From: RPQJ01 sp963732415
Lineage (GTDB): Bacteria > Pseudomonadota > Gammaproteobacteria > Steroidobacterales > Steroidobacteraceae
DNA: 6,338 nucleotides
Direction of reading: 5' to 3'
NCBI GenBank assembly: GCA_963732415.1
Contig: CAVSZK010000011.1
Coordinates: forward strand, 1 to 6,338
Numbering within the stretch: position 1 is the stretch's first letter; every line of letters starts with the position of its first letter. The notes beneath the pieces were generated by a model, which made no database searches, was not told the DNA's origin, and was given only the letters and a program-made list of their open reading frames with translations. The position numbers and the translations under genes are program-made. This document shows, piece after piece, positions 5,483 through 6,338 of the stretch.

Positions 5483-5526
5483 CTGTGGTGATTATATGCG
5501 GTGTGGGGGCTCAGGGGGTGAGCCTG
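5483..5526 (-). repeat. Leader repeat, copy 3
   Basis: This is the third copy of the leader repeat, in front of the intact ATPase operon. Its right edge is two bases from the stop codon of the second antitoxin gene. The TGAGCC arm (5519-5524) also pairs with the following GGCTCA (5526-5531), which includes the antitoxin stop, giving two nested inverted repeats that share an arm. Confidence 0.85.
5491..5524 (-). promoter_or_regulatory. Promoter of the ATPase operon
   Basis: A perfect TATAAT -10 hexamer (5491-5496, minus strand) is conserved in all three leader copies. No TTGACA-like -35 lies at 16-18 bp. That place is taken by the inverted repeat GGCTCA-GGGGG-TGAGCC (5508-5524), so transcription may need an activator or be blocked by a repressor binding there. 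The predicted transcript would have a leader of ~105 bases with several short inverted repeats before AAGGAG and the ATG. The promoter function is inference from sequence. Confidence 0.5.
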
Positions 5527-5528
5527 GC

Positions 5529-5891
5529 TCAAAGCAAAGCTTGCAGTCCCTTCCGATCCAGCAGGTTGAGCAGCTTCACCGACGGGCCGCTCGGCCGCTT
5601 TTCACCGATCTCCCACTGCCGGACGGTGGACAAGCTCGTGTTGAGAACCGCAGCGAGGACGGCCTGGCTCACACGGTACCGGTCCCGCAGTTCGCGAATG
5701 CTCTTGCTCGAGTACGCCGGCATGGGATCGAGGCAGAGCGCCTCATACTGCCGCATCCGCCGCTTGTCGATGAATCCAGCGGCATGCAGGTCGAGCGCCG
5801 CCTCGTGCACCGCGCCCAGGATTCGACTGCCCTTCGCGGCCTTGGGCTCAGCCGATGATTTCTTCGAGCGCACCGCTTTTCGTTTGGGCAT
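5529..5891 (-). CDS. XRE-family antitoxin of the second RelE-type pair
   Basis: This 120-residue DNA-binding protein is expected to neutralise the toxin encoded just upstream and to repress the operon. Residues 1-22 form a lysine-rich tail. Residues 24-60 (AVHEAALDLHAAGFIDKRRMRQYEAL) match the N-terminal part typical of antitoxins paired with DUF1044-type RelE toxins. The helix-turn-helix is at ~65-112: VSQAVLAAVLNTSLSTVRQW, then GEKRPSGPSVKLLNLLDRKG. The ATG at 5889-5891 gives a normal length and overlaps the toxin gene by 44 bases. The stop lies two bases from leader copy 3, so the two operons abut. Base composition of this pair is visibly less GC-rich than the ATPase operon, hinting at separate origin. 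Confidence 0.9.
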   Translation of the reverse strand: MPKRKAVRSKKSSAEPKAAKGSRILGAVHEAALDLHAAGFIDKRRMRQYEALCLDPMPAYSSKSIRELRDRYRVSQAVLAAVLNTSLSTVRQWEIGEKRPSGPSVKLLNLLDRKGLQALL

Positions 5892-6225
5892 CGATCTGTC
5901 TCTCGTTCAAGGCAAGCAGGTCGTGGGCCAGTTCCCGCAATGCATCCAGTTCGCTGGAACTGATGTTGGCTCGCTGGGTCTTCAAGAAACCGAACACGAA
6001 GAACCATCTGTCGCCCCTGTTGGTCGCCAACACGACCCGGGCCCCGCCGCTCTTTCCGCGGCCTGGGACTCTGACGCGCTTCTTCAGTACACCGCCGCCC
6101 AGATCGCCATCGATGAGGCCATGTTCGATTTCCTGGACTGCCGTCAACAATACCGTGTCGGTAAGACCAGCCCTGGGCGCCCAGCGATGGAAGAATCGCG
6201 TCTTGAGGATTCTTCGTCGACGCAT
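5848..6225 (-). CDS. RelE-like toxin (DUF1044 / PF06296 type)
   Basis: This 125-residue protein is a RelE-like, probably mRNA-cleaving toxin. Family features in order are KTRFFHRWAPRAGLTD (residues 8-23), GLIDGDLGGGVLKKRV (36-51), the basic PGRGKSGGARVV (54-65) and the core strand WFFVFGFLK (74-82), then NISSSELDALRELA. Length and composition are normal and no motif is broken. The ATG at 6223-6225 gives a start like that of relatives, but no ribosome-binding site precedes it, and the best promoter ends one base before it. The antitoxin gene overlaps its 3' end. Function is known for the superfamily, not for this protein. Confidence 0.88.
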   Translation of the reverse strand: MRRRRILKTRFFHRWAPRAGLTDTVLLTAVQEIEHGLIDGDLGGGVLKKRVRVPGRGKSGGARVVLATNRGDRWFFVFGFLKTQRANISSSELDALRELAHDLLALNERQIDAQTKSGALEEIIG

Positions 6226-6253
6226 ACTATATCACTTAGTGTACCAGTCTCAA
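6226..6253 (-). promoter_or_regulatory. Likely promoter of the second toxin-antitoxin pair
   Basis: On the minus strand, TTGAGA (6248-6253) and TATAGT (6226-6231) are separated by 16 bases, each one mismatch from the sigma-70 consensus. The small inverted repeat CACT-T-AGTG (6233-6241) between them could be the antitoxin operator. The -10 box directly abuts the toxin ATG, which is odd (see findings). Confidence 0.45.
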
Positions 6254-6338
6254 AACCGCTGGACCGGGAGCCAAGCGTGGCGCTTCCGGCAGTGCAGTTC
6301 GAACCGCATTTGTCGGCACTTCTGCGACGAATGGCGTC

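Noticed and set aside
1..5526. A CRISPR array, because of the three short repeats.
   Set aside because: Spacing is over 1 kb and irregular, and no cas gene is present.
5380..5532. The ATPase frame stays open 51 codons upstream to an ATG at 5530-5532.
   Set aside because: This stretch is the promoter leader (TATAAT, palindromes), the ribosome-binding site directly precedes the ATG at 5379, and copy 2 matches it as DNA, not as protein.
6280..6320. GTTCGAAC resembling a tRNA T-loop.
   Set aside because: The flanking bases do not form a 5-bp T-stem, and no anticodon or acceptor arm can be drawn on either strand.
6236..6338. A minus-strand open frame entering from the right edge and stopping at TAA (6236-6238), possibly a gene tail.
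   Set aside because: About 34 codons of open frame in GC-rich DNA is not significant, and the peptide shows no motif I recognise.

Overview
The window is GC-rich and gene-dense, and looks like an accessory island of a high-GC proteobacterium. That placement is inferred from base composition, the toxin-antitoxin families present and a REP-like palindrome; no ribosomal or housekeeping marker is present. Almost every gene is on the minus strand. The exception is a pair of very small plus-strand genes near 1.4-1.9 kb.

Layout, left to right. (1) 1-42 is the first of three copies of a short leader repeat. (2) 61-701 is a RelE/HigB-like toxin and XRE antitoxin pair. (3) 702-1250 holds debris: a fragment of an ORF6N-domain phage-type gene carrying a 31-bp palindrome, then a severely deleted second copy of the start of the MoxR-type ATPase gene with its promoter leader (repeat copy 2). 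(4) 1434-1903 is a two-gene plus-strand cassette of small conserved hypothetical proteins. (5) 1891-5379 is a minus-strand operon: MoxR-type AAA+ ATPase, a small unknown protein, a putative zinc metallopeptidase/VWA protein (DUF2201 type) and a DUF433 antitoxin-like protein. Each junction is a 4-nt ATGA or GTGA overlap. (6) 5458-5526 is the operon's leader and promoter (repeat copy 3). (7) 5529-6225 is a second RelE-like toxin and XRE antitoxin pair. The last ~110 bases hold its likely promoter and nothing else I can name.

How the genes work together: MoxR-type ATPases commonly act as chaperone-like partners of VWA proteins. Here the ATPase, a metallopeptidase/VWA protein and an unknown linker protein are translationally coupled, so they probably form one complex. 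The substrate is unknown. The surrounding toxin-antitoxin pairs, phage-gene debris and repeated leader suggest a recombining island in which different small modules sit next to copies of the same leader.

Two cautions. The middle gene and the VWA gene need three single-base corrections to read through, so either this copy is decaying or the sequence has indel errors. All family names come from motif recognition, not from database searches.
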